Below are positions 24,006 to 32,917 of a stretch of DNA of 36,630 nucleotides, piece after piece. The stretch is from assembly GCA_048498415.1 (NCBI GenBank), contig JBEHYA010000008.1, positions 1 through 36,630 on the forward strand, given 5' to 3'. Made by a program: the position numbers and the translations under genes. How positions within the stretch are numbered: the first letter of the stretch is position 1; each line of letters starts with the position of its first letter. Origin of the DNA: JBEHYA01 sp048498415 (GTDB taxonomy: Bacteria; Pseudomonadota; Alphaproteobacteria; UBA9219; RGZA01). The notes beneath the pieces are model-generated. The model was not told the origin of the DNA, did not search any database, and saw only the letters and a program-made list of their open reading frames with translations.

Positions 24006-25582
24006 GCGCGGCGGCTGCCATAGTAGGCGAGAAGCCGATTAACCCATGGATGGTTGCGTTTGCGGTCAGCATCGCAACCTTCATGGAAGTTCTGGATACC
24101 ACCATCACTAACGTGTCCCTGCGCCACATCGCGGGCAGTCTGGCGGCGGGTCAGGAAGAAAGCACGTGGGTGCTGACGTCCTATCTGGTCTCCAACGGTA
24201 TCATTCTGCCGCTTTCTGGCTGGCTCGCTGGCGTGATGGGGCGAAAACGCTTCTTTATGCTGTGTATTGCGGGTTTTACGCTCACCTCGCTGGCCTGCGG
24301 CTTATCGCTTTCCATGCCGATGCTGGTGTTCTTTCGCCTGCTGCAGGGCGCGGCGGGCGGCGGCCTGCAACCCACCCAGCAGGCGATTGTGCTGGATGCT
24401 TTCCCGCCCGAAAAGCGCGGCGTGGTGTTTGGGGTCACGGGCATTACCATGATCGTCGCGCCCATTCTGGGCCCCACACTCGGCGGCTGGATCACCGATA
24501 ACCTGACCTGGCGCTGGATTTTCTTTATGAATATTCCAGTGGGCCTCATCGCGCTGTGGCTTGTCCATAAATATGTGCGCGATCCGGAGCATGCGAAAAG
24601 CAAAGGCGTTGGCAAGATTGATGGGATTGGTCTAGGCCTCATCGCACTTGGCCTTGGCTGTATGCAGATTGTTTTAGATAAAGGCCAGACCGAAGACTGG
24701 TTCCAGAGCAATATGATCATCGGGTTTACGCTGGTGGCCGTTTTAAGCCTTGGTTTCGTGATTTTCTGGCTGCTTAAACAGGAAGACCCGGTGGTGGATT
24801 TACGCATTTTGAAAAGCCCCGGCTTTGGTTTGGGTTGCCTGCTTATCTTCTTCACCGGCTTTGTGCTCTATGGCTCCAGCGCGCTGTTGCCCCTGCTATT
24901 GCAGACGGAATTTGGGTATGACGCCACGCTGGCGGGCATGGTGATTTCACCGGGCGGTTTTGCGGTCATCTTTTTTATGCCGATTGTGGGCAAGCTGGTG
25001 GGTAAGGTGCCGGCGAAATATCTGGTCACGCTTGGGTTTACGCTGTGCACCATCGGCATGATCTACACCAGCGTGCTCACACCGGAACTGGACTACGCGC
25101 ATTTCACCTTCGCGCGCATTCTGCAAACGGCGGGCCTGCCTTTCCTGTTTATTCCGGTCAGCACCCTCGCCTATATGAAAATTCCGAAGGAAAAGAACAA
25201 CAAGGCTTCCGCCTTCTTCTCGCTATGCCGCAACCTTGGCGGCAGCATTGGTATTGCGGTGGTCATCTCGTATGTCGCGCGGCAGACGCAGATTCACCAA
25301 TCGATTTTATCGGAACATCTCTCGCCACTTAATCCGGTTTACCAGAATAAGCTCGCAAACCTTTCACACCATTATATAAGTCAGGGCCAGACAGCGTTAG
25401 AGGCCGGCGGCCAAGCCATGGGGCGCCTGTATCAGGAGCTGATGCGCCAGGCCACCATTCTGGGGTATTCCGATGGCTTCGTTTTCCTTGCCTGCTGCAT
25501 GACGATTGGCATTGTGCTGACGTGTTTCATGCCCAAAAACAACCCGCGTGCGGGCGCCAAAGCCCCGGCGGGCGGGCATTAA
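24002..25582 (+). CDS. DHA2-family MFS multidrug efflux pump (EmrB type)
   Basis: A 526-residue transporter with about 14 transmembrane helices. Motifs: FMEVLDTTITNVSLRHIAGS in helix 1 (motif D1 of DHA2 pumps), STWVLTSYLVSNGIILPLSG, GRKRFFMLCIAGF (motif A), and FGVTGITMIVAPILGPTLGGW (motif C of drug/H+ antiporters). Intergral C-terminal residues after the last helix are polar. It should expel hydrophobic compounds in exchange for protons together with the adaptor encoded upstream. Substrate unknown; relatives include EmrB. Note the partner channel (TolC) must be encoded elsewhere. Confidence 0.93.
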   Translation: MSAAAAIVGEKPINPWMVAFAVSIATFMEVLDTTITNVSLRHIAGSLAAGQEESTWVLTSYLVSNGIILPLSGWLAGVMGRKRFFMLCIAGFTLTSLACGLSLSMPMLVFFRLLQGAAGGGLQPTQQAIVLDAFPPEKRGVVFGVTGITMIVAPILGPTLGGWITDNLTWRWIFFMNIPVGLIALWLVHKYVRDPEHAKSKGVGKIDGIGLGLIALGLGCMQIVLDKGQTEDWFQSNMIIGFTLVAVLSLGFVIFWLLKQEDPVVDLRILKSPGFGLGCLLIFFTGFVLYGSSALLPLLLQTEFGYDATLAGMVISPGGFAVIFFMPIVGKLVGKVPAKYLVTLGFTLCTIGMIYTSVLTPELDYAHFTFARILQTAGLPFLFIPVSTLAYMKIPKEKNNKASAFFSLCRNLGGSIGIAVVISYVARQTQIHQSILSEHLSPLNPVYQNKLANLSHHYISQGQTALEAGGQAMGRLYQELMRQATILGYSDGFVFLACCMTIGIVLTCFMPKNNPRAGAKAPAGGH

Positions 25583-25641
25583 CATCTTGGAAATAGTGCA
25601 GTTTAGCCACAACTGTGCCCATCCGGCGCCGCATTAAAACC

Positions 25642-25681
25642 TTGGCAACAATGCCAACTGTAAAATGTTTTTAGATTTTAC
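25642..25681. promoter_or_regulatory. Two adjacent inverted repeats upstream of a small orphan
   Basis: TTGGCA-ACAA-TGCCAA (25642-25657) and GTAAAAT-8 bases-ATTTTAC (25660-25681) lie back to back just before the ATG at 25684. They could be a regulator site or a leader hairpin; the sequence does not decide. Confidence 0.4.
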
Positions 25682-25683
25682 GG

Positions 25684-25881
25684 ATGGATAAAGCCATGAC
25701 GACGACCACTCACACCGCCACCCCTGAAACCCTGCATGAAGCCTGGGCGCTTGCCAGCCTGATGCGTGCCCGCTATGGCCGCGAAGCGCTTTCACAGGCC
25801 GAAGCGGAAGCCGGCAAATCAAAATCCAACAGCGAAACAATCTCGATCTGGAATAAAGTGATCGAGTGTTTGCGTCATTGA
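25684..25881 (+). CDS. Orphan 65-residue protein
   Basis: A small soluble protein, unrecognised. After a Thr-rich start (MTTTTHTATPE), residues about 17-45 form a helix (LHEAWALASLMRARYGREAL), followed by a polar Ser/Asn/Lys stretch and a second helix (SIWNKVIECLRH). The ATG at 25684 or at 25696 could be the start; no strong ribosome site is seen. Two inverted repeats directly precede it. Codon choice matches the neighbours, which supports it being real. Confidence 0.5.
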   Translation: MDKAMTTTTHTATPETLHEAWALASLMRARYGREALSQAEAEAGKSKSNSETISIWNKVIECLRH

Positions 25882-25976
25882 TTTTTGCGCCCGCGTTACA
25901 TACGCGGAAATAAATCGTTCATTATTCTTAACATATTTCTGGGTTACGCTTGGCGGAACACTATATCTGTTCCGTC

Positions 25977-28900
25977 ATGTCCCAGCTTGAATCCCTTCGC
26001 CAAACAATTGCCGGCCTCACTTATGCCGATGAAGAAGGCGCTGTTAAAGCGCTCATTCCGCTCGCCGATTTAAGCCGTGACCAAAACGCCGCGGTAGGCC
26101 GCGAAGCGGCTGTATGGCTCGCTGATATCCGCAAGCGCTATGAAAGCGCGGGCGCAATTGAAAAAATCATCCATCATTTCCGCCTCACCGATACCGAGGG
26201 GCTGGCGATGATGACGCTGGCCGAAGCCCTGCCGCGCATCCCCGATGACCCCACCGCCGATTTACTGATCAGCGAAAAGCTGGCGCAGGGCGACTGGAAA
26301 ACATATCTGCAGAATTACCCCGACTTTATCTCCAAGCTGGCGTGGATCGGTTTGATGATGGGTAAGGAGCTCAGCGCGCCGAGCGAAAAGCGTGGCGCGT
26401 TCGACCAGTTAAAGGCCAGTGGCCTGCGCGAAGCCATGCGGGCAGCCATGAAAAAGCTGGGCGGGCATTTTGTGCTGGGCGAGACGATTGAAAGCGCCCT
26501 GCATGCCAGCCGCAAAAAACACCCGGCGATGGAACGCTATTCCTTCGACATGCTGGGCGAAAGCGCCCGTACCGCAGAAGATGCCGCGCGGTATTTTGAA
26601 GCTTACAAACACGCCATTAAGATCGTGGGGGATGCGCCCGATGCCGGCAGCGCCGCGCGCGGGCCGGTGATTTCAGTGAAACTCTCCGCACTGCATCCAC
26701 GTTTTGAATGGGCGCAGCATGAACGGTTTCTGGCGGAGGCCGGCCCGAAGGTGATCGAACTGGTGGAAATGGCCGCCACCCGCCATGTGGGCCTGACGAT
26801 TGATGCGGAAGAAGCGGAACGGCTTGAGGTTACGCTGCCATTAATCGAAAAAATTCTCGCCCTGCCCGCACTGAAAAATTACAACGGTTTTGGCATTGCC
26901 GTTCAGGCGTATCAAAAACGCGCGCCCGCCGTTTTGAACTGGCTGCATGAACTGGCGGAACAGAACGATGTGCGCATCACCGTGCGGCTGGTGAAAGGCG
27001 CGTATTGGGATAAGGAAATCAAACTGGCCCAAGAGCGCGGCATGCCGGGCTACCCGGTTTTCACGCGCAAGGAAGCGACCGACATTTCGTATTTAGCCTG
27101 CGCGCGCATGCTGCTTGCCATGCGCGGCCGCGTGTTCCCGCAATTCGGCACACATAATCTGCATACTGTGCTGGCGATTAAAGAAATGGCCGGCGATGCG
27201 CGGGATTATGAAATCCAGCGCCTGCACGGCATGGGGGCGGAACTGCATGCGCTTGCGATGGATCATGGCATTCCAAGCTGCGTTTACGCGCCCGTGGGCC
27301 CGCACAAAGATTTGCTGAGTTATCTGATCCGCCGGCTTGTCGAGAACAGCGCGAACAGCAGTTTTGTCACGCGCCTGTACGATAAGGATGTGGATGCGGA
27401 CAAACTAGCGGAAGATCCGGTTGCGCGCTGGCAGGCGTTTGAACAGAAAACCAACCCGGTGATTGCCCACCCCGCCTGGTTGTTTGGTGAGGCCCGCATC
27501 AATTCCAGCGGCATGGATTTGAACGCCCCGGCGGAGACGCAAAAAATCACCGCAGCGCTTACGGATAAAGTGAATTACCCGCACCAGGCCGCGCCGATGA
27601 TTGAAGGCGTGAAAATGCCGGAAGATGTGGCGGGGGATATTAAGAATCCTGCCAATTTCCATCACCGCGTTGGCGTGTGTTATGAAGCCGGCGCCGATGA
27701 TGTGGATAAAGCCATGCAGAAACTGCATGGGGGTTTTGCAGCTTGGAACGCCACACCTTTCATGGAACGCGCTGGCCTGCTTGACCGGCTGGCACTCCGC
27801 CTGGAAGCGGAGCGCGAGAGTTTGATTGCCCTGCTGGTTTTCGAAGCCGGCAAAACATGGGGCGATGCGGTTGGTGAAGTGCGGGAAGCAACTGATATGT
27901 GCCGCTATTATGCGGCCTCTGCCCGGCGTTTGTTCGGTGCCAATCACTCGCAGAAAGGCATCACAGGCGAACACAATGAACTTTTCCTGCATGGGCGCGG
28001 TGTATTTGTGTGCATCAGCCCGTGGAATTTCCCGCTGGCGATCATGCTGGGGCAAGTGGCCGCCGCGCTGGTGACCGGCAATACCGCGTTGATCAAACCC
28101 GCCGAACAAACACTGCTGATCGCCGCGCGCGTTGCCGACCTGATGCTGGGCTGCGGTATTCCTTCCACTGCGATCGCGCTAATGCCGGGGAATGGCGTAA
28201 CGGGTTCGGCGGCAGTCAATCATCCGCTCACCGCCGGCGTTGTGTTTACGGGCTCCGGCGCAACGGCAAAATCCATCCAGCGCGCGTTAGCTGCGAAAGA
28301 CGGCCCGATTGTGCCGTTGATCGCCGAGACCGGCGGCATTAACGCGCTGATCGCAGATTCATCCGCCCTGCCGGAGATGCTGGTGGATGATGTTATTCAA
28401 AGCGCGTTCCGTTCGGCGGGTCAGCGTTGCTCCGCCGCGCGGCTGTTGTGTTTGTCGGAAAGCATCGCCGATCATGTGATTGGTATGCTGGCGGGCGCCA
28501 CGCGCGAACTGCAAATCGGTTCGCCGGCTGATCTTGCCACCGATGTCGGCCCGGTAATTGATCAGGCCGCATTTGATGCGTTGCATGCGCATGAATTGCG
28601 CTTAAAGCAGGAAGCGAAGCTGGTTGCGATTGGCAAACCACATGATGGGATGCGCCAGGGTTATTTCATTCTCCCGCAGGCGTGGGAAATTCCGAATGTC
28701 GCGTGGCTGAACAAGGAAGTCTTCGGGCCGATCCTGCATATTGTGCGTTATAAGCCGCAGGAATTGCCGCAATTGATTGAGGAGATCAACGCGCTGGGCT
28801 TTGGTCTCACGGGCGGTTTCCACAGCCGCATTGAAAGCCAGATCAATTACGTGCGCAAACATCTGCGGGTGGGAAATCTCTACATCAACCGCTCGATCAT

Positions 28901-29063
28901 CGGCGCGGTGGTCGAATCGCAGCCGTTTGGCGGCGAAGGCGCATCGGGCACGGGGCCGAAAGCCGGCGGGCCGCTTTATCTTCTCCGATTCATCGCCGAG
29001 CGCAGCATCAGCACGAACACCACTGCGTCGGGCGGCAACATCGAGCTGTTATCTTTGCGCTAA
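25977..29063 (+). CDS. putA: Bifunctional proline dehydrogenase / L-glutamate gamma-semialdehyde dehydrogenase
   Basis: A 1028-residue enzyme that oxidises proline to glutamate in two steps, passing electrons to FAD/quinone and then NAD. The FAD-binding PRODH barrel spans about 145-450, with RLVKGAYWDKEIK, QRLHGMGAELHALA and the substrate-binding RRLVENSAN. The aldehyde dehydrogenase half spans about 510-1000: SPWNFPLAIMLGQ, catalytic Glu784 in AETGG and Cys818 in SAGQRCSAAR. The N-terminal ribbon-helix-helix DNA-binding domain of E. coli PutA (1320 residues) is absent, so it cannot repress its own gene. I chose ATG 25977; a TTG at 25950 would add nine residues. No putP transporter or regulator is adjacent. 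Confidence 0.95.
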   Translation: MSQLESLRQTIAGLTYADEEGAVKALIPLADLSRDQNAAVGREAAVWLADIRKRYESAGAIEKIIHHFRLTDTEGLAMMTLAEALPRIPDDPTADLLISEKLAQGDWKTYLQNYPDFISKLAWIGLMMGKELSAPSEKRGAFDQLKASGLREAMRAAMKKLGGHFVLGETIESALHASRKKHPAMERYSFDMLGESARTAEDAARYFEAYKHAIKIVGDAPDAGSAARGPVISVKLSALHPRFEWAQHERFLAEAGPKVIELVEMAATRHVGLTIDAEEAERLEVTLPLIEKILALPALKNYNGFGIAVQAYQKRAPAVLNWLHELAEQNDVRITVRLVKGAYWDKEIKLAQERGMPGYPVFTRKEATDISYLACARMLLAMRGRVFPQFGTHNLHTVLAIKEMAGDARDYEIQRLHGMGAELHALAMDHGIPSCVYAPVGPHKDLLSYLIRRLVENSANSSFVTRLYDKDVDADKLAEDPVARWQAFEQKTNPVIAHPAWLFGEARINSSGMDLNAPAETQKITAALTDKVNYPHQAAPMIEGVKMPEDVAGDIKNPANFHHRVGVCYEAGADDVDKAMQKLHGGFAAWNATPFMERAGLLDRLALRLEAERESLIALLVFEAGKTWGDAVGEVREATDMCRYYAASARRLFGANHSQKGITGEHNELFLHGRGVFVCISPWNFPLAIMLGQVAAALVTGNTALIKPAEQTLLIAARVADLMLGCGIPSTAIALMPGNGVTGSAAVNHPLTAGVVFTGSGATAKSIQRALAAKDGPIVPLIAETGGINALIADSSALPEMLVDDVIQSAFRSAGQRCSAARLLCLSESIADHVIGMLAGATRELQIGSPADLATDVGPVIDQAAFDALHAHELRLKQEAKLVAIGKPHDGMRQGYFILPQAWEIPNVAWLNKEVFGPILHIVRYKPQELPQLIEEINALGFGLTGGFHSRIESQINYVRKHLRVGNLYINRSIIGAVVESQPFGGEGASGTGPKAGGPLYLLRFIAERSISTNTTASGGNIELLSLR

Positions 29064-29070
29064 CGCGCAT

Positions 29071-29088
29071 GCTTAATCGGCATTAAGC
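29071..29088. other. Hairpin after putA
   Basis: Perfect 7-bp stem GCTTAAT, loop CGGC, ATTAAGC, 8 bases after the putA stop. There is no T tract, so it is an mRNA 3' stabiliser or weak terminator at best. Confidence 0.4.
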
Positions 29089-29219
29089 GCATCACGAAAA
29101 ATTCGGCTTGTTCGCAAATTGAATTTACGTGCGTTCGCGAAACATTTTTGTGCACCGCACTACATGCACTGCACACTTATGCAACTATCCAGCTTGACTC
29201 CGGGCCCCGCCATATTCCT

Positions 29220-29233
29220 TTACCAGTTGGTAA
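29220..29233. promoter_or_regulatory. Inverted repeat TTACCA-GT-TGGTAA before amtB
   Basis: A perfect 6-bp inverted repeat 51 bases before the amtB start; TTTTACCAAAA recurs at 29260-29270. It is a possible regulator site. I see no sigma-54 promoter with correct spacing. Confidence 0.4.
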
Positions 29234-29284
29234 GGGTTTAAGCTGCATATCTGTCAGACATTTTACCAAAACGGAGAAAACGCA

Positions 29285-30586
29285 ATGAAACGTTTCCTAT
29301 CTTGGGCCCTTCCGGCGCTGGCGTTCCTGCTGGCACCAGGCCTGGCATGTGCTGCGGAAGCCGCACCAGTTGTGAATGCTGCTGATACATCGTGGATGTT
29401 GGTCTCGACCGCTTTAGTTCTCGTTATGACGCCAGGTTTGGCGTTTTTTTATGCCGGCATGGTGCGCGGCAAGAACGCCGTTTCCACCCTTTACCAAAAC
29501 ATTATCGCCCTTTCGGTGATTGGCGTGGTGTGGGTGATCGGCGGTTTCAGCCTGGCCTTCCTCGGCAAGGGTGAATATATCGGCGACCTCTCCGGCTTTA
29601 TGCTGAAAGGCGTTGGCCTTACCCCCGATGCCACCCTGGGCAACACCATTCCGTTCCTGCTGTTCATGGCCTTCCAGATGATGTTCGCCATCATCACCCC
29701 GGCCCTGATGACCGGCACGTTCGCGGAACGCGTGAAGTTCAAATCCTGGCTCGCCATCCTCATTCTCTGGAGCCTTGCGGTTTATTCGCCCGTTGCTCAC
29801 TGGCTGTGGTCGCCTTCGGGCTGGCTGGTCGCCAAGGGCGCGCAGGACTTCGCCGGCGGCTTTGTGGTGCACATGACGGCGGGTTATTCGGCCCTCGTTT
29901 GCGCCCTCGTCTTCCGTAAGCGCAGTGACTTCGGCACCGTGGTGCAGCGTCCCTACGACGTTGGCTACATTGCCATCGGCACCGCGCTGCTGTGGTTCGG
30001 CTGGTTCGGCTTCAATGCCGGCTCCGCGCTGACCTCGGGCGGTTTAGCGACCCAAGCCTTCGTCAACACGTTCATTTCCGCAGCTGTTGCGCTGCTGGCA
30101 TGGACGCTGGTGGACAGCGTTAAAGATGGCAAGCCTACCCTGGTGGGCGGCTGCATCGGCGTGGTGGCGGGTTTGGTTGCCATCACCCCGGCCGCAGGTT
30201 ACGTGAGCGTGAGCTCGGCGATCCTGATTGGTCTCGCGGCTGGCTTCATCTGCAACCTGGTTGCCCGTATCGTCAAAAACCAGTTCAAGCTGGATGACAC
30301 GCTGGATGTGTTCGCCTGCCATGGTATTGGCGGCACCATCGGCGTTCTCGCCACCGGCTTGCTGGGCGATAAAGCCATCAATGGTGCAAACGGCCTTCTC
30401 ATGGGCGATCATGCGCTGTTCAATGCCAACCTGCTGGGCGTTCCGGCGGTTGCCATCTACAGCATGGTCGTCACGTTCGTGATCCTCAAGATCGTGAACG
30501 GCGTGTTTGGCCTGACCGTCAGCACCCAGGAAGAAACCGTTGGTCTGGATGCCACCGAACATGGTGAGCGAATCAACAACGGCTAA
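29285..30586 (+). CDS. amtB: Ammonium transporter
   Basis: A 433-residue Amt/Rh channel. The signal-like segment at 1-23 ends in ACAAEAAP, as in E. coli AmtB. Eleven helices follow. Helix 1 has AFFYAGMVRGKN, and the pore twin histidines are His196 (FVVHMTAGYSALV) and His346 (DVFACHGIGGTIG); FGWFGFNAGSAL is the family signature. It imports ammonium, with GlnK normally closing the pore; glnK usually lies next to amtB, but neither side carries it here. GGAG is 8 bases before ATG 29285. A terminator follows. Confidence 0.96.
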   Translation: MKRFLSWALPALAFLLAPGLACAAEAAPVVNAADTSWMLVSTALVLVMTPGLAFFYAGMVRGKNAVSTLYQNIIALSVIGVVWVIGGFSLAFLGKGEYIGDLSGFMLKGVGLTPDATLGNTIPFLLFMAFQMMFAIITPALMTGTFAERVKFKSWLAILILWSLAVYSPVAHWLWSPSGWLVAKGAQDFAGGFVVHMTAGYSALVCALVFRKRSDFGTVVQRPYDVGYIAIGTALLWFGWFGFNAGSALTSGGLATQAFVNTFISAAVALLAWTLVDSVKDGKPTLVGGCIGVVAGLVAITPAAGYVSVSSAILIGLAAGFICNLVARIVKNQFKLDDTLDVFACHGIGGTIGVLATGLLGDKAINGANGLLMGDHALFNANLLGVPAVAIYSMVVTFVILKIVNGVFGLTVSTQEETVGLDATEHGERINNG

Positions 30587-30606
30587 TTCTTGAAGCCTTA
30601 CTGATT

Positions 30607-30648
30607 AAGGGGTCGCCCCAAAAACAACGGGTGCGGCCCCTTTTTCTT
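30607..30648 (+). terminator. Terminator of amtB
   Basis: A long stem of AAGGGG, CGC and CCC segments pairs with GGG, GCG and CCCCTT around an A-rich loop, followed by TTTTTCTTT. It starts 20 bases after the stop. Confidence 0.88.
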
Positions 30649-30658
30649 TGTATAACAA

Positions 30659-30736
30659 GGGGCTTTGAAAATGCCCCGATGCCCCTCATCGCATCCTTAT
30701 AGGGGTTAAAGGAGACTGGCTCCAGTAAACATGGAG
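30659..30736 (+). promoter_or_regulatory. Structured leader of a 50-residue ORF
   Basis: Inverted repeats stand in series: GGGGC/GCCCC (30659/30673), CCCCT/AGGGG (30682/30701), then GGAG/CTCC (30711/30720) that competes with CTCCA/TGGAG (30720/30732). The last arm contains the ribosome site GGAG of the next ORF, so the two folds would expose or hide it. This is a candidate translational switch, judged by eye only. Confidence 0.35.
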
Positions 30737-30743
30737 TACCGGT

Positions 30744-30896
30744 ATGAACACCCCCGAGATCAAAATCCACACGACTAAAGCCACCCCGCATTCGCGCCCG
30801 GGCGAAAACACGATGTTCGCCTGCCAGGGCTATCGCCGCATGGTGGATGTTCAGAAATTAGGTATCCGCACCGGCACCGCCGCGATGGCGGCCTGA
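30744..30896 (+). CDS. Orphan 50-residue small protein
   Basis: A short ORF beginning MNTPEIKIHTTKATPHS, polar in the first half, then a basic stretch (GYRRMVDVQKL) and an Ala-rich end. It has a good GGAG 7 bases before ATG and follows a structured leader. The last 46 bases overlap, on the opposite strand, the 3' end of the TPR/glycosyltransferase-like gene. There is no homologue that I recognise. Ribosome site and leader favour it; shortness and overlap argue for caution. Confidence 0.45.
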   Translation: MNTPEIKIHTTKATPHSRPGENTMFACQGYRRMVDVQKLGIRTGTAAMAA

Positions 30897-32374
30897 ATAG
30901 CGGAATTCCAGTCCCCCATCACAGTCTGACGGCATAACGTCAGGCTGTCGTACCAGGGGGATTGCTGGCCCGTGAGGCCCCAGCGCCAGTCGGGCGCATA
31001 GGCAATCAGCATAATCGTTGGAACGCCCATACTGGCGGCCAGATGGCCGATGACCGTATCCACCGTCACCACCGCATCCATCTGCTTTAACAAAAACGCC
31101 GTATCGGAAAAGTTTTTGATTAGGTCATCCAGCCGCGTAATCGGCAGATCGCCAATCTGATCCAGCGCGCCACCGATGAACGGGGCATAGAACTGCGCGT
31201 TAGGCATGGCATCCATAAGCGGCTTTAGCGTGCCTGCCGTAATCGAGCGCCGGAAATCGCGGCTGTGCGCGGTAGACCCCGCCCAGACCAAACCAATCTT
31301 ATGTTTTTTATTAATTGCCGGCAGCATTGGGCCATTTGCGGGCGCTTTGATATACGGCGCCGCGCGCCAGCTTTCGGGCAACATATGACCAGTTGCCAGC
31401 GGCAGCGAGAGCAGCGGCAGGTAATAATCGGCGGCGGGAATACCCTTGTCGCGCGAATAGATTTTGCCGTTCACATTGGCGGCCAGCAAATCCACCAGCG
31501 GCTCCTGCACGGCCCAGATGATTTCGGCACCCCGCCCTTCCAGATATTTTCCAAAACGCGCGAACTGAAGGGTATCGCCAAATCCCTGTTCGGCGAGCAG
31601 CAGTAATTTTTTGCCGTTTAAATCTTCGCCGCGCCAGCGGGGAAAGGTTGGCGTTTCACGCAGCGCCATCGGCATCTCCAGCCGCGCTTCGGCAAGCTGC
31701 CAGCCTTTTTCATAATCACCCTGCACCAGCCGCGCATAGGCTTCCGCGCGGCGTAAATGCGCAGCATCGTGGCGCGCGCGGAGTTCTGCAAACAGCGGAT
31801 AAGCTTTATCGAAATCATGATGATCCACATACGCATTCGCCATGTTGAGGAGCGTGTTATCGCGCTTGGGATCGATTTTTAAGGAAGCCTCAAACGCTTC
31901 CATCGCCGCATCGAACTGGCCGGCTTCGGCGAGAATTAAACCCAGCAGCGTCAGCGCCCATGATTTATCCGGGTGCAGGCGCGTGCCGCGGCGGGCAAGA
32001 TCAATCGCTTCCGCATACCGGCTTTGCTGGTAGTAAATGCTGGCAAGGTTGGAGGCTGCGATGGGGTTGTTCACATTCAGCTTGATCGCGCGCTGGAAAT
32101 GGATAGCGGCATTTTCTTTATCGCCCAACTGGTTTTCGGCCAGCGCCAGATGCGCCCATAAATCATCTTTGTTCAAATGATGTTTGGTGGCTTCGCGAAA
32201 AGTTGCGGCGGCCGCCTGCCAGTCGCCCAGACTAATATGGGCGGCGCCCAGCATCATGAACTGGCGGTCGTTAAGCTTGCGGGTAGCACTAAAACGCTGG
32301 AGCAAATCGCGCCCTTCAGCGAAACGGCCGTTATTTAATGCGGTAATTGCCTGCTGTACCCATTGTTCGGACAT
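30851..32374 (-). CDS. TPR-repeat protein with glycosyltransferase-9-like C-terminal domain
   Basis: A 507-residue protein. Residues about 1-225 hold five or six tetratricopeptide repeats (for example AAATFREATKHHLNKDDLWAH, and YYQQSRYAEAIDLARRGTRL). Residues about 255-500 resemble the ADP-heptose/GT9-type fold found after TPRs in many Alphaproteobacteria: LLLLAEQGFGDTLQFARF, KHKIGLVWAGSTAH, and DAVVTVDTVIGHLAASMGVPT, the last being the nucleotide-sugar site. It may glycosylate a protein or envelope component; substrates are unknown. ATG 32374 starts just before the first TPR; the frame stays open to 32533, but that part is non-coding-like. It is divergent from the lipoprotein gene 55 bases away. 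Confidence 0.82.
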   Translation of the reverse strand: MSEQWVQQAITALNNGRFAEGRDLLQRFSATRKLNDRQFMMLGAAHISLGDWQAAAATFREATKHHLNKDDLWAHLALAENQLGDKENAAIHFQRAIKLNVNNPIAASNLASIYYQQSRYAEAIDLARRGTRLHPDKSWALTLLGLILAEAGQFDAAMEAFEASLKIDPKRDNTLLNMANAYVDHHDFDKAYPLFAELRARHDAAHLRRAEAYARLVQGDYEKGWQLAEARLEMPMALRETPTFPRWRGEDLNGKKLLLLAEQGFGDTLQFARFGKYLEGRGAEIIWAVQEPLVDLLAANVNGKIYSRDKGIPAADYYLPLLSLPLATGHMLPESWRAAPYIKAPANGPMLPAINKKHKIGLVWAGSTAHSRDFRRSITAGTLKPLMDAMPNAQFYAPFIGGALDQIGDLPITRLDDLIKNFSDTAFLLKQMDAVVTVDTVIGHLAASMGVPTIMLIAYAPDWRWGLTGQQSPWYDSLTLCRQTVMGDWNSAIQAAIAAVPVRIPNF

Positions 32375-32429
32375 GCTAGATTTATCGCCCGCCCGTTCGC
32401 GGCTGTCATCTAGAACCGGAGAATCCCTC

Positions 32430-32825
32430 GTGACGTTATTAAAAGCCTTTCTTCCTGCTATCGCTCTTTTCGCGCTGACGGCGTGCGGCGAGCTTGTCGC
32501 CCCGCCGCAGAATGGCGGCTTCGGCCCCGTCAAAACATCGGAAGGCTATATGGATCCGCACACGCAGAACACCGCCAACTGGGATCCGGTGCCCTACGGC
32601 CAGCCGCAGCCCACCACCTATTCACAGCCCGCCTACACGCCGCCGCCCTCCACCGTAGTGCAGCCGCAATATGTGCAGGCACCGCCGCCGGGTTATTACA
32701 TGGCCCCACAATATGCGCAGCCTGCTTATGTGCAACCGCAGCCGGGTGTTCAGCCGCAGTATTACGCCGCGCCCTACTACCCGCAGGCCCCGCAGCCCGT
32801 ACCCGTGGTTGTGCCCGCGCAGTAA
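32430..32825 (+). CDS. Small Pro/Gln/Tyr-rich lipoprotein
   Basis: A 131-residue protein starting at GTG 32430, with GGAG 8 bases upstream. The leader FLPAIALFALTAC ends in the lipobox LTAC with Cys19, the expected lipidated residue, followed by GE. The mature part is low-complexity: Pro, Gln, Tyr and Ala repeats such as QPAY and PQYY. Proline-rich tethers of this kind reach into the periplasm or stay on the outer membrane. No folded domain is visible. A terminator follows. Confidence 0.8.
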   Translation: MTLLKAFLPAIALFALTACGELVAPPQNGGFGPVKTSEGYMDPHTQNTANWDPVPYGQPQPTTYSQPAYTPPPSTVVQPQYVQAPPPGYYMAPQYAQPAYVQPQPGVQPQYYAAPYYPQAPQPVPVVVPAQ

Positions 32826-32843
32826 TTCCGGCTTAATAAAAAC

Positions 32844-32889
32844 AAGCGCCATCCACATGCAAAAATTATGCGGGTGGCGCTATTTTTTT
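32844..32889 (+). terminator. Terminator after the lipoprotein gene
   Basis: Stem AGCGCC-A-TCC opposite GGG-T-GGCGCT, A-rich loop, followed by ATTTTTTT. Confidence 0.85.
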
Positions 32890-32917
32890 GTCTCCACTCA
32901 CCTTCCGGAGACATCAT

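Noticed and set aside
29170..29183. Possible sigma-54 promoter TGCACACTTATGCA before amtB
   Set aside because: The -24 GG is not present and the spacing to the -12 GC is one base short.
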